Assembly (NCBI GenBank): GCA_045652705.1
Contig: JAZRUV010000019.1
Coordinates: 1-31,319 of the forward strand
From: UMGS1649 sp045652705
GTDB lineage: Bacteria > Bacillota > Clostridia > TANB77 > CAG-465
DNA: 31,319 nucleotides
Direction: 5' to 3'
The position numbers were made by a program, and so were the translations under genes. The first letter of the stretch is position 1. Each line of letters begins with the position of its first letter. Shown piece after piece: positions 7,804-16,445 of this stretch. The notes under the pieces are model-generated. The model made no database searches. It was given only the letters and a program-made list of their open reading frames with translations, and had not been told where the DNA came from.

Positions 7804-8373
7804 TTATACCTCCTCCACATCATCATAAGCGCGAAGTACAGCTTTCATATTAGGCTCAATTACGTCCGGCTTTTTCTCAAATTTATGTTTGAATGAATCT
7901 AGCATATGAGCTTCTAAATCTTGTTTTGTCATAAGACCAGTTATTTTTATAACTGCTGCAAGCAAAGCTGTATTAGGGAAATTTTTACCTATAGTTTCAA
8001 CTGCTATTTTTGATGCATCTATTGTGTATATTTTTCCTTTATATTCTTTTAACATTTCTTTTACCTTACTACACTCAAGGCTAGTGTTTACAAGGATAGC
8101 ACCAGTATCTTTCAAACCATTTGTAATATCTACAGAACCAATTAATGTATCGTCAACAACTACAACATAATCTGGTTCATATATGTTAGAATGAATGCGT
8201 ATAGGTTCATCGTCTATTCTGTTGTATGCAGTAATAGGGGCACCCATTCTTTCAGGCCCGTACTCCGGAAAACCTTGAATATATTTTCCTGTATTAAAAG
8301 CAACATCGGCAAGTAATAATGATGCGGTTTTAGCACCTTGGCCGCCTCTGCCGTGCCATCTAATTTCTATCAT
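7804..8373 (-). CDS. porC: Pyruvate:ferredoxin oxidoreductase, gamma subunit
   Basis: 189 residues, first gene of porCDAB. It begins with the conserved MIEIRWHGRGGQGAKTAS and continues with QGFPEYGPERMGAPITAYNR, both diagnostic of the gamma subunit (CoA-binding side). GGAGGG lies 6 bases before the ATG. The order gamma-delta-alpha-beta is that of the anaerobe-type four-subunit enzyme rather than the fused single-chain form found in many clostridia. Confidence 0.95.
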   Translation of the reverse strand: MIEIRWHGRGGQGAKTASLLLADVAFNTGKYIQGFPEYGPERMGAPITAYNRIDDEPIRIHSNIYEPDYVVVVDDTLIGSVDITNGLKDTGAILVNTSLECSKVKEMLKEYKGKIYTIDASKIAVETIGKNFPNTALLAAVIKITGLMTKQDLEAHMLDSFKHKFEKKPDVIEPNMKAVLRAYDDVEEV

Positions 8374-8397
8374 AAAACCCTCCTAATTAATAACATA

Positions 8398-8426
8398 AGT
8401 ATATATTAATTTAGCACAAATAGCAA
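8398..8426 (-). promoter_or_regulatory. Probable promoter of porCDAB
   Basis: On the minus strand: -35 TTGCTA (8426-8421), a 17-base spacer and -10 TATACT (8403-8398), 25 bases before the porC ATG. The region is very AT-rich, so the call is moderate. Confidence 0.5.
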
Positions 8427-8537
8427 GAAAAAATATATATTTGTATATATTAATAGTTATTATATAAAATAGAAAATATTATATAAAAATGAAACCTAAT
8501 ATCAAAGAAAATCATTTTTTCGACAAAAAATATCCAG

Positions 8538-8565
8538 TTGACATTAAGTAATAATAAGATATATT
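8538..8565 (+). promoter_or_regulatory. Promoter of comEC, placed for a nearly leaderless mRNA
   Basis: -35 TTGACA (8538-8543), a 16-base spacer and -10 TATATT (8560-8565). The -10 ends only 6 bases before the ATG at 8572, so transcription would begin at or next to the start codon. No ribosome site lies between. Confidence 0.65.
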
Positions 8566-8571
8566 TTCTTT

Positions 8572-10854
8572 ATGAAATCTAAAATTTATTTAATTGTTAC
8601 CTGCATGTTTGTTCTAATTATTATATTCAAGGGATATTTATTTAAGTCAAAATATGTATCAGACGATTATACCAAAGAATACACAGCTTTTATTCAAAGT
8701 TTAAAATCCAAAAGTGATACTAAAGTTTCATATAATGCAAAGTTATTAGGAACACAAGATAACTTTATTTTAAATATTTATGATAATTCTTATGATAATA
8801 TCCAAGCAGATTTAGCAAAGTATAGTGAATACAAATATGGAGATGTAGTAAAAATAAAAGGCAAAATATCTGTACCACAAAAACTTAACAATCCAGGTGA
8901 ATTTAATTACAAACTTTATCTTTATTCAAATAATATTTATGGATTAATTAATTCTTATGATATACCAATGAGAACAGAATATGAATTAAATTTGTTAGAG
9001 AAAACATTTAAAAGGGTGCGTGAATTTAAAGAATATGTGCAAAGTATTATACAAATCAGTATGAATGAAACAAATGCAAATGTTGCCATTTCTATGATAT
9101 ATGGAGATACCACAAATTTAGCTGAAGAAGTAAAAGAGGACTTTGAAACTATTGGAGTAAGCCATCTTATGAGTGTATCTGGAACCCACATAGCATCATT
9201 TATGATGGTAATTAATGCATTACTTATGGTTAGGAAAAAGGAAGCTAATACCCAAAATAAAAGCAATAAAAATAGCAGAAAAGATAGAATAAGTTTAATA
9301 ATAAAAAGCATGGTTCAAATATTTTGTGTATTAGCATATATTGTGTTTACAGGATTTGGAGTATCTGTACTTAGAGCAGGAATTATGCTAATAATTAGTA
9401 TAATTTACAATATTATAAACAAAAACAAGAATAAGTACATGGGAATAATTGTAGCTTTAGCGACTATTTTATTTATATCACCATATGCAATCTTTAGTAT
9501 AGGAATGCAATTATCGTTTTTAGCAAGTTTAGGAATTATTGTATTTTGGAAGAATATTTTTAAAATATTTTGTAAATTTACACATAATATACAAAACAAA
9601 ATTTTAAAGAAAACAATAGAATATATATTAGAAAATGCGGCTATAACAGTAGCAGTACAGCTTATGATAATTCCAATTCAAATACAATCATTTAATAGAA
9701 TCCCTTTTCCAATAATAATACCTAATTTAATACTTGGCATAATTTCAATACCAATTAGAATACTTGGCGCATTTGGAATAATACTATCATTTATTCCGTG
9801 GGCATCATCAAAAATATTTTTAATAACAGAATTATTTATAAAATTATTAATTAAAGCTACAAATCTATTTAAAAGTCTTTCTTTTGGAATAAATCTAGTA
9901 TCTATGCCAGTGGTGTTTTTTGTTTTATATTATTTGTTTGTTTTTATGTTTTCAATATATTTTAAATTAAAAAATATAGTAGATAACAGTGCAAAAAATA
10001 GTATGAAAATCAATTTAAATAAAATGATTAAGTATATAAAAACAATAGTAATAACATTAGTAATATGTGTGGGTGCATTTGTAGTGTTTTTAAATGTATA
10101 CACAGCAAATTTTTCTAAACATGTATACTTTTTCAATGTGGAACAAGGGGATATGTCATATATAAAATACGAAAAAGACAGCGTGATTGTGGATATAGGA
10201 TCTATGAGAGAAGGACTAGCGTTTAATACTATTTCAAATTATTTTAAAGCAAATAATATAACTGAAGTTGATGCAATTGTAATTTCGCATATTCACAAAG
10301 ACCATATAAATGGATTAGAAAAACTCTTGGAAAAATACAAAGTGGATGAGATAATTTATGCCAAACCGAAAGAGTTAACCAAAAATTATATTGAATTTTT
10401 AAATTTATTAAATGAATATAACGTTATTGGCAAGCAGGTAAAAGCAGGAGATGAAATAACTATAGGAAAAATTAAAATAGAAATTTTACTTCCAGATAAT
10501 AAATATATTAAGTCAGATGATGAGGAGAATGCAAATTCACTCGTATGTAAAGTTGAGGTAAACGATAAAGAACTGTTATATATGGGAGATAGTTCTATGG
10601 AGACTGAAGAAAAATTATTAAAACAAAATTATGATATACATAATATATATATTTTAAAAGTTGGGCATCATGGTTCAAAAACCGCTACAAGTAGTAAGTT
10701 TATACAAAAGATAAATCCAAAAAATGCAGTTATATCTGCACTTAAAAAGTATTATGGACACCCACATCAAAATACCATAGATACATTAAAACAAAATAAT
10801 GTATGGATATACTTAACTGAAAAGCAAGGTGCAATAAAGTTTAGTTTATATTAA
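8572..10854 (+). CDS. comEC: ComEC/Rec2 family DNA-uptake channel protein
   Basis: 760 residues. Order of parts: an N-terminal membrane helix (about 5-22); an OB-like DUF4131 region with the typical NPGEFNYKLYLYS (near residue 108); the Competence membrane domain with many helices from about residue 190 (GVSHLMSVSGTHIASFMM) to about 505; then a metallo-beta-lactamase domain from about residue 519 (FFNVEQGDMSYIKYEKDS) with HIHKDH near residue 573, GDSSMETE and VGHHGSK. ComEC carries single-stranded DNA across the membrane in natural transformation. The metal ligands of the C-terminal domain are retained. No other competence gene lies in the window. No ribosome site precedes the ATG. Confidence 0.95.
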   Translation: MKSKIYLIVTCMFVLIIIFKGYLFKSKYVSDDYTKEYTAFIQSLKSKSDTKVSYNAKLLGTQDNFILNIYDNSYDNIQADLAKYSEYKYGDVVKIKGKISVPQKLNNPGEFNYKLYLYSNNIYGLINSYDIPMRTEYELNLLEKTFKRVREFKEYVQSIIQISMNETNANVAISMIYGDTTNLAEEVKEDFETIGVSHLMSVSGTHIASFMMVINALLMVRKKEANTQNKSNKNSRKDRISLIIKSMVQIFCVLAYIVFTGFGVSVLRAGIMLIISIIYNIINKNKNKYMGIIVALATILFISPYAIFSIGMQLSFLASLGIIVFWKNIFKIFCKFTHNIQNKILKKTIEYILENAAITVAVQLMIIPIQIQSFNRIPFPIIIPNLILGIISIPIRILGAFGIILSFIPWASSKIFLITELFIKLLIKATNLFKSLSFGINLVSMPVVFFVLYYLFVFMFSIYFKLKNIVDNSAKNSMKINLNKMIKYIKTIVITLVICVGAFVVFLNVYTANFSKHVYFFNVEQGDMSYIKYEKDSVIVDIGSMREGLAFNTISNYFKANNITEVDAIVISHIHKDHINGLEKLLEKYKVDEIIYAKPKELTKNYIEFLNLLNEYNVIGKQVKAGDEITIGKIKIEILLPDNKYIKSDDEENANSLVCKVEVNDKELLYMGDSSMETEEKLLKQNYDIHNIYILKVGHHGSKTATSSKFIQKINPKNAVISALKKYYGHPHQNTIDTLKQNNVWIYLTEKQGAIKFSLY

Positions 10855-10920
10855 AAATGTATAATGTGGTAACACTTAAGCCACACTATGCTTAGAATAT
10901 ATAAGTGTAGGTGAAGAGTA

Positions 10921-11511
10921 ATGAAAACAGAAAATATGTATAGAATTCTTGTTGCAACAATATTTGTTTTACTTATGACGGTTGGTATATATATAGGAGT
11001 GGAAATAACAGCTAAAGACAAACAAAATACAAAAAATAATAATCCGGATATTATAGTATCTAATACAGATAGTGTGTATATATATGATGAACAAGCAGAG
11101 ATTACACAAGAGGAAGAAATTATAGATGTGAATGTAAAATTTACGGATATATATCCTGACTGTGGTCATAGTATAGAGAGCGAGGAACATCAAGGACAAA
11201 CAACAAAAACAAAGATTAAAGAAGAAATTGAAGAGAAAGATTTGGGGTATAGACTTATAGGAGAACAAGAAGGAATATTGTTATATCAAAAAGTACATAG
11301 TGGTAAATGTATGAATCATTATAAGGTTATTTTAGAAAATGATTTAGTAAATATATATAGAATTGGTGAAACTGGAGAATTTGAAATTTACCAAACTACA
11401 GAAATTGCGGCGAGTATGTTAAGAGATGGAATAAAAGAACAATTACAAGATGGTATAGAAGTAGATGATATAGAAGAATTAATTTTACTTATGGAAGATA
11501 TAGAAAGTTAA
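10921..11511 (+). CDS. BofC C-terminal-domain-like membrane-anchored protein
   Basis: 196 residues. It has one N-terminal membrane helix or uncleaved signal (about 8-28), a low-complexity acidic linker, then a C-terminal domain of about 80 residues (GYRLIGEQEGILLYQKVHSG to the end). The domain resembles the BofC C-terminal domain: YQTTEIAASMLRDGIKEQL, then DGIEVDDIEELILLMEDIES. In Bacillus, BofC is an exported forespore protein that restrains SpoIVB signalling. The similarity is from memory of the motif, and a role in sporulation is inferred. It is 66 bases after comEC with no terminator between, and is followed by a strong terminator. Confidence 0.6.
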   Translation: MKTENMYRILVATIFVLLMTVGIYIGVEITAKDKQNTKNNNPDIIVSNTDSVYIYDEQAEITQEEEIIDVNVKFTDIYPDCGHSIESEEHQGQTTKTKIKEEIEEKDLGYRLIGEQEGILLYQKVHSGKCMNHYKVILENDLVNIYRIGETGEFEIYQTTEIAASMLRDGIKEQLQDGIEVDDIEELILLMEDIES

Positions 11512-11515
11512 AAAT

Positions 11516-11558
11516 AAAAATCACATTTGTGAAATTTCACATATTGTGATTTTTTTCT
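11516..11558 (+). terminator. Terminator after the BofC-like gene
   Basis: A 10-bp outer stem AAAAATCACA / TGTGATTTTT encloses a 12-base palindrome GTGAAATTTCAC (11529-11540), followed by a T-run. Confidence 0.88.
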
Positions 11559-11586
11559 TTACTTCAAAAAATATTAGATATATAAT
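11558..11586 (+). promoter_or_regulatory. Promoter of the HdeD-like gene
   Basis: -35 TTTACT (11558-11563), a 17-base spacer and -10 TATAAT (11581-11586), 20 bases before the ATG. Confidence 0.6.
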
Positions 11587-11606
11587 CTATATTAAGGTGA
11601 ATAAAA

Positions 11607-12158
11607 ATGGAAGAGTTTTTGAAAAGAGGTACAATAATTAATTTAATATCTACATTAATGTTGTTAGTAGTAGGCATAATTTTAGTAAAAAATCCAGTTA
11701 TAACATTAAATATAGTTACATATACAGTTGAGACAATACTTGTTGTATGGGGAATAATTACAATAGTAAATTATGTGAGAGTTGAAAGCAAACACGATGT
11801 TTTCAGTCTTGGATTTGTACAAGGTGTTGTGTGTATTTTAATTGCGTTATTTTTGATAGTTAATCCTGGAATAATAGTAAGTATTCTACCTGTATGTATA
11901 GGAATTTGGATGGTATTTGGTAGTTTATCTAGAATACAAGTAGCGATAAAATTAAATGCTTGGGGACAAAGAACAAGTGTCTGGTATATACTTTTAGCAG
12001 TGCTTATGTTCGCTATAGGACTTGTAATTGTATGTAATCCTTTTAAGACAGCTGAAATTATTGTACAAGTATTGGGTTTTGGAATAATAACTTATTCAGT
12101 ACTAGATATTATATCTGGAATAGGGGTATTAAGATTTTTAAACAGAGTAGATATATAG
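11607..12158 (+). CDS. HdeD/DUF308-like six-helix membrane protein
   Basis: 183 residues, almost entirely hydrophobic, with about six membrane helices arranged as three pairs. Each pair has the DUF308 style (LVVGIILVKNPVITL, then CILIALFLIVNPGIIV, then FAIGLVIVCNPFKTAEI), that is, a helix ending in NP followed by another helix. HdeD in enteric bacteria is linked to acid resistance; no such role can be claimed here. AAGGTG precedes the ATG by about 8 bases. It is a monocistronic unit with its own promoter and terminator. Confidence 0.78.
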   Translation: MEEFLKRGTIINLISTLMLLVVGIILVKNPVITLNIVTYTVETILVVWGIITIVNYVRVESKHDVFSLGFVQGVVCILIALFLIVNPGIIVSILPVCIGIWMVFGSLSRIQVAIKLNAWGQRTSVWYILLAVLMFAIGLVIVCNPFKTAEIIVQVLGFGIITYSVLDIISGIGVLRFLNRVDI

Positions 12159-12180
12159 TAAAATAAATTAGCAACAAAAT

Positions 12181-12222
12181 AAAAGTTGTAATTTGAGTTT
12201 TTCAAATTACAACTTTTATATA
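12181..12222. terminator. Bidirectional terminator between the HdeD-like gene and clpE
   Basis: A perfect 16-bp stem AAAAGTTGTAATTTGA (12181-12196) pairs with 12202-12217 and has a 5-base loop. A T-rich tail lies on both strands. It separates the convergent genes. Confidence 0.9.
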
Positions 12223-12240
12223 TAAATCATATCTAAACAA

Positions 12241-14550
12241 TTATTCATTAATAACTACAACATTATTTAATACATCCAATGTGTATTTGTTTTTTTCTTT
12301 AATTTCACCTTTAATATATTTATACGCAACAGTATCTTCAATGTGTTTAGTAATAGCACGTCTTAAAGGCCTAGCACCAAACTTATCATTAAATCCTTTT
12401 TCTGTTATAAATTTAGTCAAGGCATCTGTATAAGATAAATCTAGATGTTTCTTTTTAACATCATTAATGTATTCGTCTACAAGAAGTCTAGTTATTTTTT
12501 CAGCATCTTGCTTAGTAAGTTTGTTAAATACTATAATATCATCAATTCTGTTTAAAAATTCTGGTGAGAAGTAGTCCTTTAATGCACTTTCAACTTTGTT
12601 TACTAACATATCGTTTTCTATTTTATCATTAGCGAATCCAAACCCATCATTTTTAAAGTTGGTTCCTAAGTTTGATGTAAGAATTATTATAGTGTTTTTG
12701 AATGATACTGTTTTCCCTTGTGAATCTGTTAGTCGCCCATCTTCAAGTATTTGAAGCAGTATGTTATATATACTTGGATGAGCTTTTTCTATTTCATCAA
12801 ATAGTATAATGCTATATGGATTACGTCTAACTTTTTCTGTTAAGTAACCGGCTTCATCAAAACCAACATATCCTGGAGGAGAACCAATAAGTTTAGACAC
12901 ACTATGTGATTCCATATATTCAGACATATCTAAACGAACAATTGCATCTTCTCTATCAAAAAGTTCATAGGCTAATGCTTTAACTAAAGCAGTTTTACCT
13001 ACACCAGTAGGCCCTACAAAAATAAATGAAGGTGGCCTTACAGCCTGCTGTAAATTACTTCTTTTTCTAAGTATTGCATTAGATAAAGAATGAACAGCGT
13101 TTTCTTGACCTATTATTTTTTTATTTAAATTTGTTTCTAGGTTTAGAAGTTTTTCGCTTTCTGCTGTAGTAAGTCTAGATACTGGAATTTTAGTCCAAAG
13201 TTCAACTACTTTGGCTAGATTATCGAAAGTTAAGTGACATTTCTTGACTTTTTTATTTAGTTCTTCTAATTTGGCTTTTAAAGAACATTCTGTTGATTTA
13301 AGATTGGCAGTTTTTTCAAAATCTGCCATATCATTACCATTTTCAGCGATTTCAGCTTCAGCGCTCTCAATTTCTTCAGCAACTTCTTTTAATTTTTGTT
13401 CAATATTTTCTACTTCACCTAATACTTTATTATCTAGATATACTCTAGAGCAAGCTTCATCAAGAAGGTCTATGGCTTTATCTGGGAAAAATCTATCATG
13501 GATATATTTTTCAGCAAGATAAACGGTATCTTTTACTGTTTCATCAGAAATTACAACCTTATGATGTTTTTCATAATAATGTTTTACCCCTTTTATAATT
13601 TCAATAGTATCTTCTATAGAAGGCTCTTCGACCATAATAGGTTGGAAGCGTCTTTCTAAAGCTGTATCTTTTTCAATATATTTTCTGTACTCTTTTAGAG
13701 TTGTAGCACCTATTACTTGGATAGTTCCATTAGATAGAGCTGGTTTTAACATATCTCCAGCATTCATTGAATTGTCGTGTTCCATACCACCAACGATGTT
13801 GTGAAGTTCATCTATTGCAAGAATAATATTTGAATAGGAAGCACATTCATCAATTACGCCTTTCATCCTTGCTTCAAATTGACCTCTAAATTGAGTACCT
13901 GCAACCATTGCAGTCATATCTAAAAGAAATATTTCTTTGTTAGCTAACTTTTGTGGTACATCTCCATTTGCAATCTTTAAAGCCAAAGCATTAATTACAG
14001 CTGTTTTACCAACACCGGGTTCACCAATTAATGCAGGATTGTTTTTGTTACGTCTATTTAGAATTTGAATTAATCTTTCAAGTTCTCTTTCCCTACCAAT
14101 AACTTTATCTAGTTTACCTTCTTTAGCAAGTTTAGTTAAGTTAGTGCCATAATTATCTAAATATTTAAGTTTTTTGTTTGCTTTCTTTTCTTTTAATTTA
14201 GATTTAGAATTAGCTTTTTCACCCTCTACATCTTCAGATTCATCTTGTGAAAAAGGAATAGCCATTCCTATACCATCTTCTGGTGGAAATCCCATGCCAC
14301 CAAACATGTTAGAAAGTTTATCCATATCTAAATTTGCAAACATGCTTTCAAATTGTTTAGATAACTTATCCATATCTTCCTGTGACATATTATTTAAAGA
14401 AGCAGACATGGTGCCCATAGGGTCAATACCTCTTTTTTTAGCACAAGGAACACAAAGCCCAATAACCTCATTAGGCTTATCCATATTCTTCTCATCAAAT
14501 TTATTTATATAAATGACTGCCATATTCTTTTTGCAATCTGAACATAACAT
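12241..14550 (-). CDS. clpE: ClpE-type AAA+ unfoldase (Clp protease ATP-binding subunit)
   Basis: 769 residues from the ATG at 14550; GGGGGA lies about 8 bases upstream. The in-frame extension to 14643 has no ribosome site. The N-terminus carries a zinc-finger-like C3-X2-C6 and C33-X2-C36 pair, which marks ClpE rather than ClpC. First AAA+ module: GEPGVGKT and LAIDELHN. A short coiled-coil middle domain follows (about 410-470). Second AAA+ module: FVGPTGVGKT, ILFDEIEKAHP, and GARPLRRAI near the end. TSNLGTNFKNDGFGF holds the loop position that in ClpC/ClpX contacts ClpP. It probably unfolds damaged proteins for ClpP. No CtsR operator (GGTCAAA repeats) is seen upstream. Confidence 0.9.
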   Translation of the reverse strand: MLCSDCKKNMAVIYINKFDEKNMDKPNEVIGLCVPCAKKRGIDPMGTMSASLNNMSQEDMDKLSKQFESMFANLDMDKLSNMFGGMGFPPEDGIGMAIPFSQDESEDVEGEKANSKSKLKEKKANKKLKYLDNYGTNLTKLAKEGKLDKVIGRERELERLIQILNRRNKNNPALIGEPGVGKTAVINALALKIANGDVPQKLANKEIFLLDMTAMVAGTQFRGQFEARMKGVIDECASYSNIILAIDELHNIVGGMEHDNSMNAGDMLKPALSNGTIQVIGATTLKEYRKYIEKDTALERRFQPIMVEEPSIEDTIEIIKGVKHYYEKHHKVVISDETVKDTVYLAEKYIHDRFFPDKAIDLLDEACSRVYLDNKVLGEVENIEQKLKEVAEEIESAEAEIAENGNDMADFEKTANLKSTECSLKAKLEELNKKVKKCHLTFDNLAKVVELWTKIPVSRLTTAESEKLLNLETNLNKKIIGQENAVHSLSNAILRKRSNLQQAVRPPSFIFVGPTGVGKTALVKALAYELFDREDAIVRLDMSEYMESHSVSKLIGSPPGYVGFDEAGYLTEKVRRNPYSIILFDEIEKAHPSIYNILLQILEDGRLTDSQGKTVSFKNTIIILTSNLGTNFKNDGFGFANDKIENDMLVNKVESALKDYFSPEFLNRIDDIIVFNKLTKQDAEKITRLLVDEYINDVKKKHLDLSYTDALTKFITEKGFNDKFGARPLRRAITKHIEDTVAYKYIKGEIKEKNKYTLDVLNNVVVINE

Positions 14551-14562
14551 ATTAAAAATCCC

Positions 14563-14580
14563 CCTTACGTAAAAACGTAG
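14563..14580. promoter_or_regulatory. Hairpin in the clpE leader
   Basis: TACGT and ACGTA are separated by AAAA and extended by flanking C/G pairs. It lies between the -10 and the ribosome site of clpE, partly beside the GGGGGA site, so it could influence initiation or be an operator. Confidence 0.4.
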
Positions 14581-14584
14581 GTGT

Positions 14585-14613
14585 ATTATACCACAATATA
14601 CTTTTAAAAACAA
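14585..14613 (-). promoter_or_regulatory. Promoter of clpE
   Basis: On the minus strand: -35 TTGTTT (14613-14608), a 17-base spacer and an extended -10 TGGTATAAT (core 14590-14585), 35 bases before the ATG. Confidence 0.7.
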
Positions 14614-14643
14614 CAAATATGTGAAAAGTAACATAGGTGGCAA

Positions 14644-14977
14644 ATAAAAAGACTACAAAACATAAAACAAATATATTAATACAAAAAAATTACAAATTAA
14701 TGTTAATAGTTGCAATCTAAAATATTTTGTTATACACTAAATATGACAAAGATTAAGGGTAAAAAAACAACTGAAAGAGTAGCGCAATAAAAAAGTAAAA
14801 TCTTTGTTAGAGAATATATGCAAATATTGTACATTGAAAAGAAAATATTATTGTTATTTAAAATAAAATACAATGTAAGAATATTTGTATATATTACAAG
14901 AAAAACAAAACAAAAAATAGCAAACGAACAGACAACGTAAAAGCAAACAACAAAGGAAGGAGAAAAAAGAGGAAAAT
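14644..14977. other. AT-rich gap before the DGR target gene, with inverted repeats
   Basis: No convincing gene is seen. Two inverted repeats are present: ACAAAGATT (14746-14754) with AATCTTTGT (14799-14807), and a longer imperfect one of about 24 bp (14813-14836 with 14871-14895) around a 34-base loop. A weak promoter candidate for the target gene is TTGCAA (14710) with TACACT (14733), spacer 17, which would give a leader of about 235 bases holding both repeats. Confidence 0.45.
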
Positions 14978-16444
14978 ATGAAAACAAAGCAAAAAATAAT
15001 AACAATCAACAAACAAGCGGTATCATTAATAGTATTAGTAATAACAATAATAGTAATGATAATATTAGCAGGAACAATTATTCTGTCTTTAAATAATAGT
15101 GGAATAATAGAAAAAGCACAAAATGCAGTGGATGAAACAAACCTAAAAGAAGTTCAAACACTTGCGTCATTAAAGTGGGCAGAGGCATTTATAGATGGAA
15201 ATGCAACTCAGGAACAATTAGAGCAAGAAGTATTAAAAAGATTAAATGATGAAAATGTAGACTTAACACCATATGAAATAACAGTAACAGAAGATGGTGT
15301 AAAGGTAGCATTAAAAGGTGGTAATACAAATACACCAACTATTCCAGAAACATGGAAAGCAAATGTAGTAAATATAGTAGATACAGTACCAATACCAAAA
15401 GGATTTGTTGCCTCAAGTGCCACGGGGGAAAATACAAAAAATGGTGGGCTTGTAATATATGAAGGAACAACTCCAGTAACAGATGCAAATGTAGAAGATG
15501 CCAAAAGAACAAGGAACCAATATGTGTGGGTACCGGTAGAAGATTTTAGCAAGTTTGTAAGACAAAATTTTGGTAAGTCATATACAATAGCTAATACATT
15601 AGGAACGAATTATTGGGAAGTGGTATTGGATACTACAACAAATATGCCACTTGCAACGCAAAGTACAAGTTATGTAACAAGTACAACACTTGCAGAAGTG
15701 CAAGCAATGTATGAAAGTGTAAAAGAATATAAAGGATTTTATATAGCCCGTTATGAAGCGGGAATAGATACAGAAAGAACAGCAAAAGGAAATGCTACAG
15801 ATTTACCTGGAATAAAAGAAGGAACAACAGTATATTCAGTAATGGGAAAAATACCATATACATATATACCATGGACATGGAATGATAGTATGTCAGAAGA
15901 TACAAATGGAACAGTAGAAGTAGCAAGAAGAATGTATCCACAAACCAATTCGAATTATGGAGTAGTATCAACATTAACATATGGAGTACAGTGGGATAGA
16001 ACGCTAGCATGGTGGTTAGAAGTAAAAGCAAAAGATGGAAAAGGCAATGAGGTAACAAGTGTAACAGATAGTACAAGTTATGGTAATTACTTTGATCACG
16101 AAATAGCAGCGGGAGATTTAAATGATGGGGCAAAGTATGCGGTTTATACTGGTTCAGTAGGTCAATATCAAACAGCAACAACAAATTCAACAAAAGCATC
16201 AGAAACTACTTGGGTGTTAACAACAGGAGCGTTAAAAGTAGCAAGTGTAAACAATATATATGATATGGCAGGAAATATGTGGGAATGGATAATGGAGGGC
16301 TTCAGTGCTAACGACCGTGTTCTTCGCGGAGGCGGCTTCAACAGCAATGGTAGCAATAATCCAGTTTCTTACCGTGGCTACGACATTCCGGGCAGCGCGG
16401 GCGACGACAACGGGTTCCGCCCCTCACTTTACATAAAGAAGTAG
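14978..16444 (+). CDS. DGR target protein: membrane-helix N-terminus plus FGE/C-type-lectin-like domain
   Basis: 488 residues. A basic N-terminus is followed by a pilin-like hydrophobic helix (residues 15-38, VSLIVLVITIIVMIILAGTI) and then a helical segment (NNSGIIEKAQNAVDETN). It resembles type IV pilin/pseudopilin N-termini but lacks the usual Glu at +5. From about residue 135 to the end is an FGE-sulfatase-like fold as found in many DGR targets: NQYVWVPVEDF, GFYIARYEAG, YDMAGNMWEW (428-437), RVLRGGGF, NGFRPSLYIKK. Residues 442-478 are encoded by the VR and hold all 16 changed codons. AGAGG is 5 bases before ATG. The likely role is a surface-displayed binding protein with a diversified ligand face; the ligand is unknown. 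Confidence 0.9.
   Translation: MKTKQKIITINKQAVSLIVLVITIIVMIILAGTIILSLNNSGIIEKAQNAVDETNLKEVQTLASLKWAEAFIDGNATQEQLEQEVLKRLNDENVDLTPYEITVTEDGVKVALKGGNTNTPTIPETWKANVVNIVDTVPIPKGFVASSATGENTKNGGLVIYEGTTPVTDANVEDAKRTRNQYVWVPVEDFSKFVRQNFGKSYTIANTLGTNYWEVVLDTTTNMPLATQSTSYVTSTTLAEVQAMYESVKEYKGFYIARYEAGIDTERTAKGNATDLPGIKEGTTVYSVMGKIPYTYIPWTWNDSMSEDTNGTVEVARRMYPQTNSNYGVVSTLTYGVQWDRTLAWWLEVKAKDGKGNEVTSVTDSTSYGNYFDHEIAAGDLNDGAKYAVYTGSVGQYQTATTNSTKASETTWVLTTGALKVASVNNIYDMAGNMWEWIMEGFSANDRVLRGGGFNSNGSNNPVSYRGYDIPGSAGDDNGFRPSLYIKK
16296..16428 (+). repeat. DGR variable repeat (VR)
   Basis: 133 bp aligned without gaps to 18768-18900 (constant offset 2472). There are 21 mismatches, each opposite an adenine of the TR: 16 read G and 5 read T in VR, none C. 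The first mismatch is at 16301 and the last at 16406. The final 22 bases (16407-16428) are identical and GC-rich (core GGGTTCCGCCCCTCACT), which fits the initiation-of-mutagenic-homing site. Identity ends at 16429 (T versus C). It lies in the last 50 codons of the target gene. Confidence 0.96.
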
Positions 16445-16445
16445 C

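Noticed and set aside
14730..15005. Minus-strand ORF upstream of and overlapping the DGR target start
   Set aside because: Phe/Leu/Tyr-rich translation typical of AT-rich shadow sequence, with no ribosome site; it overlaps the start of the target gene.
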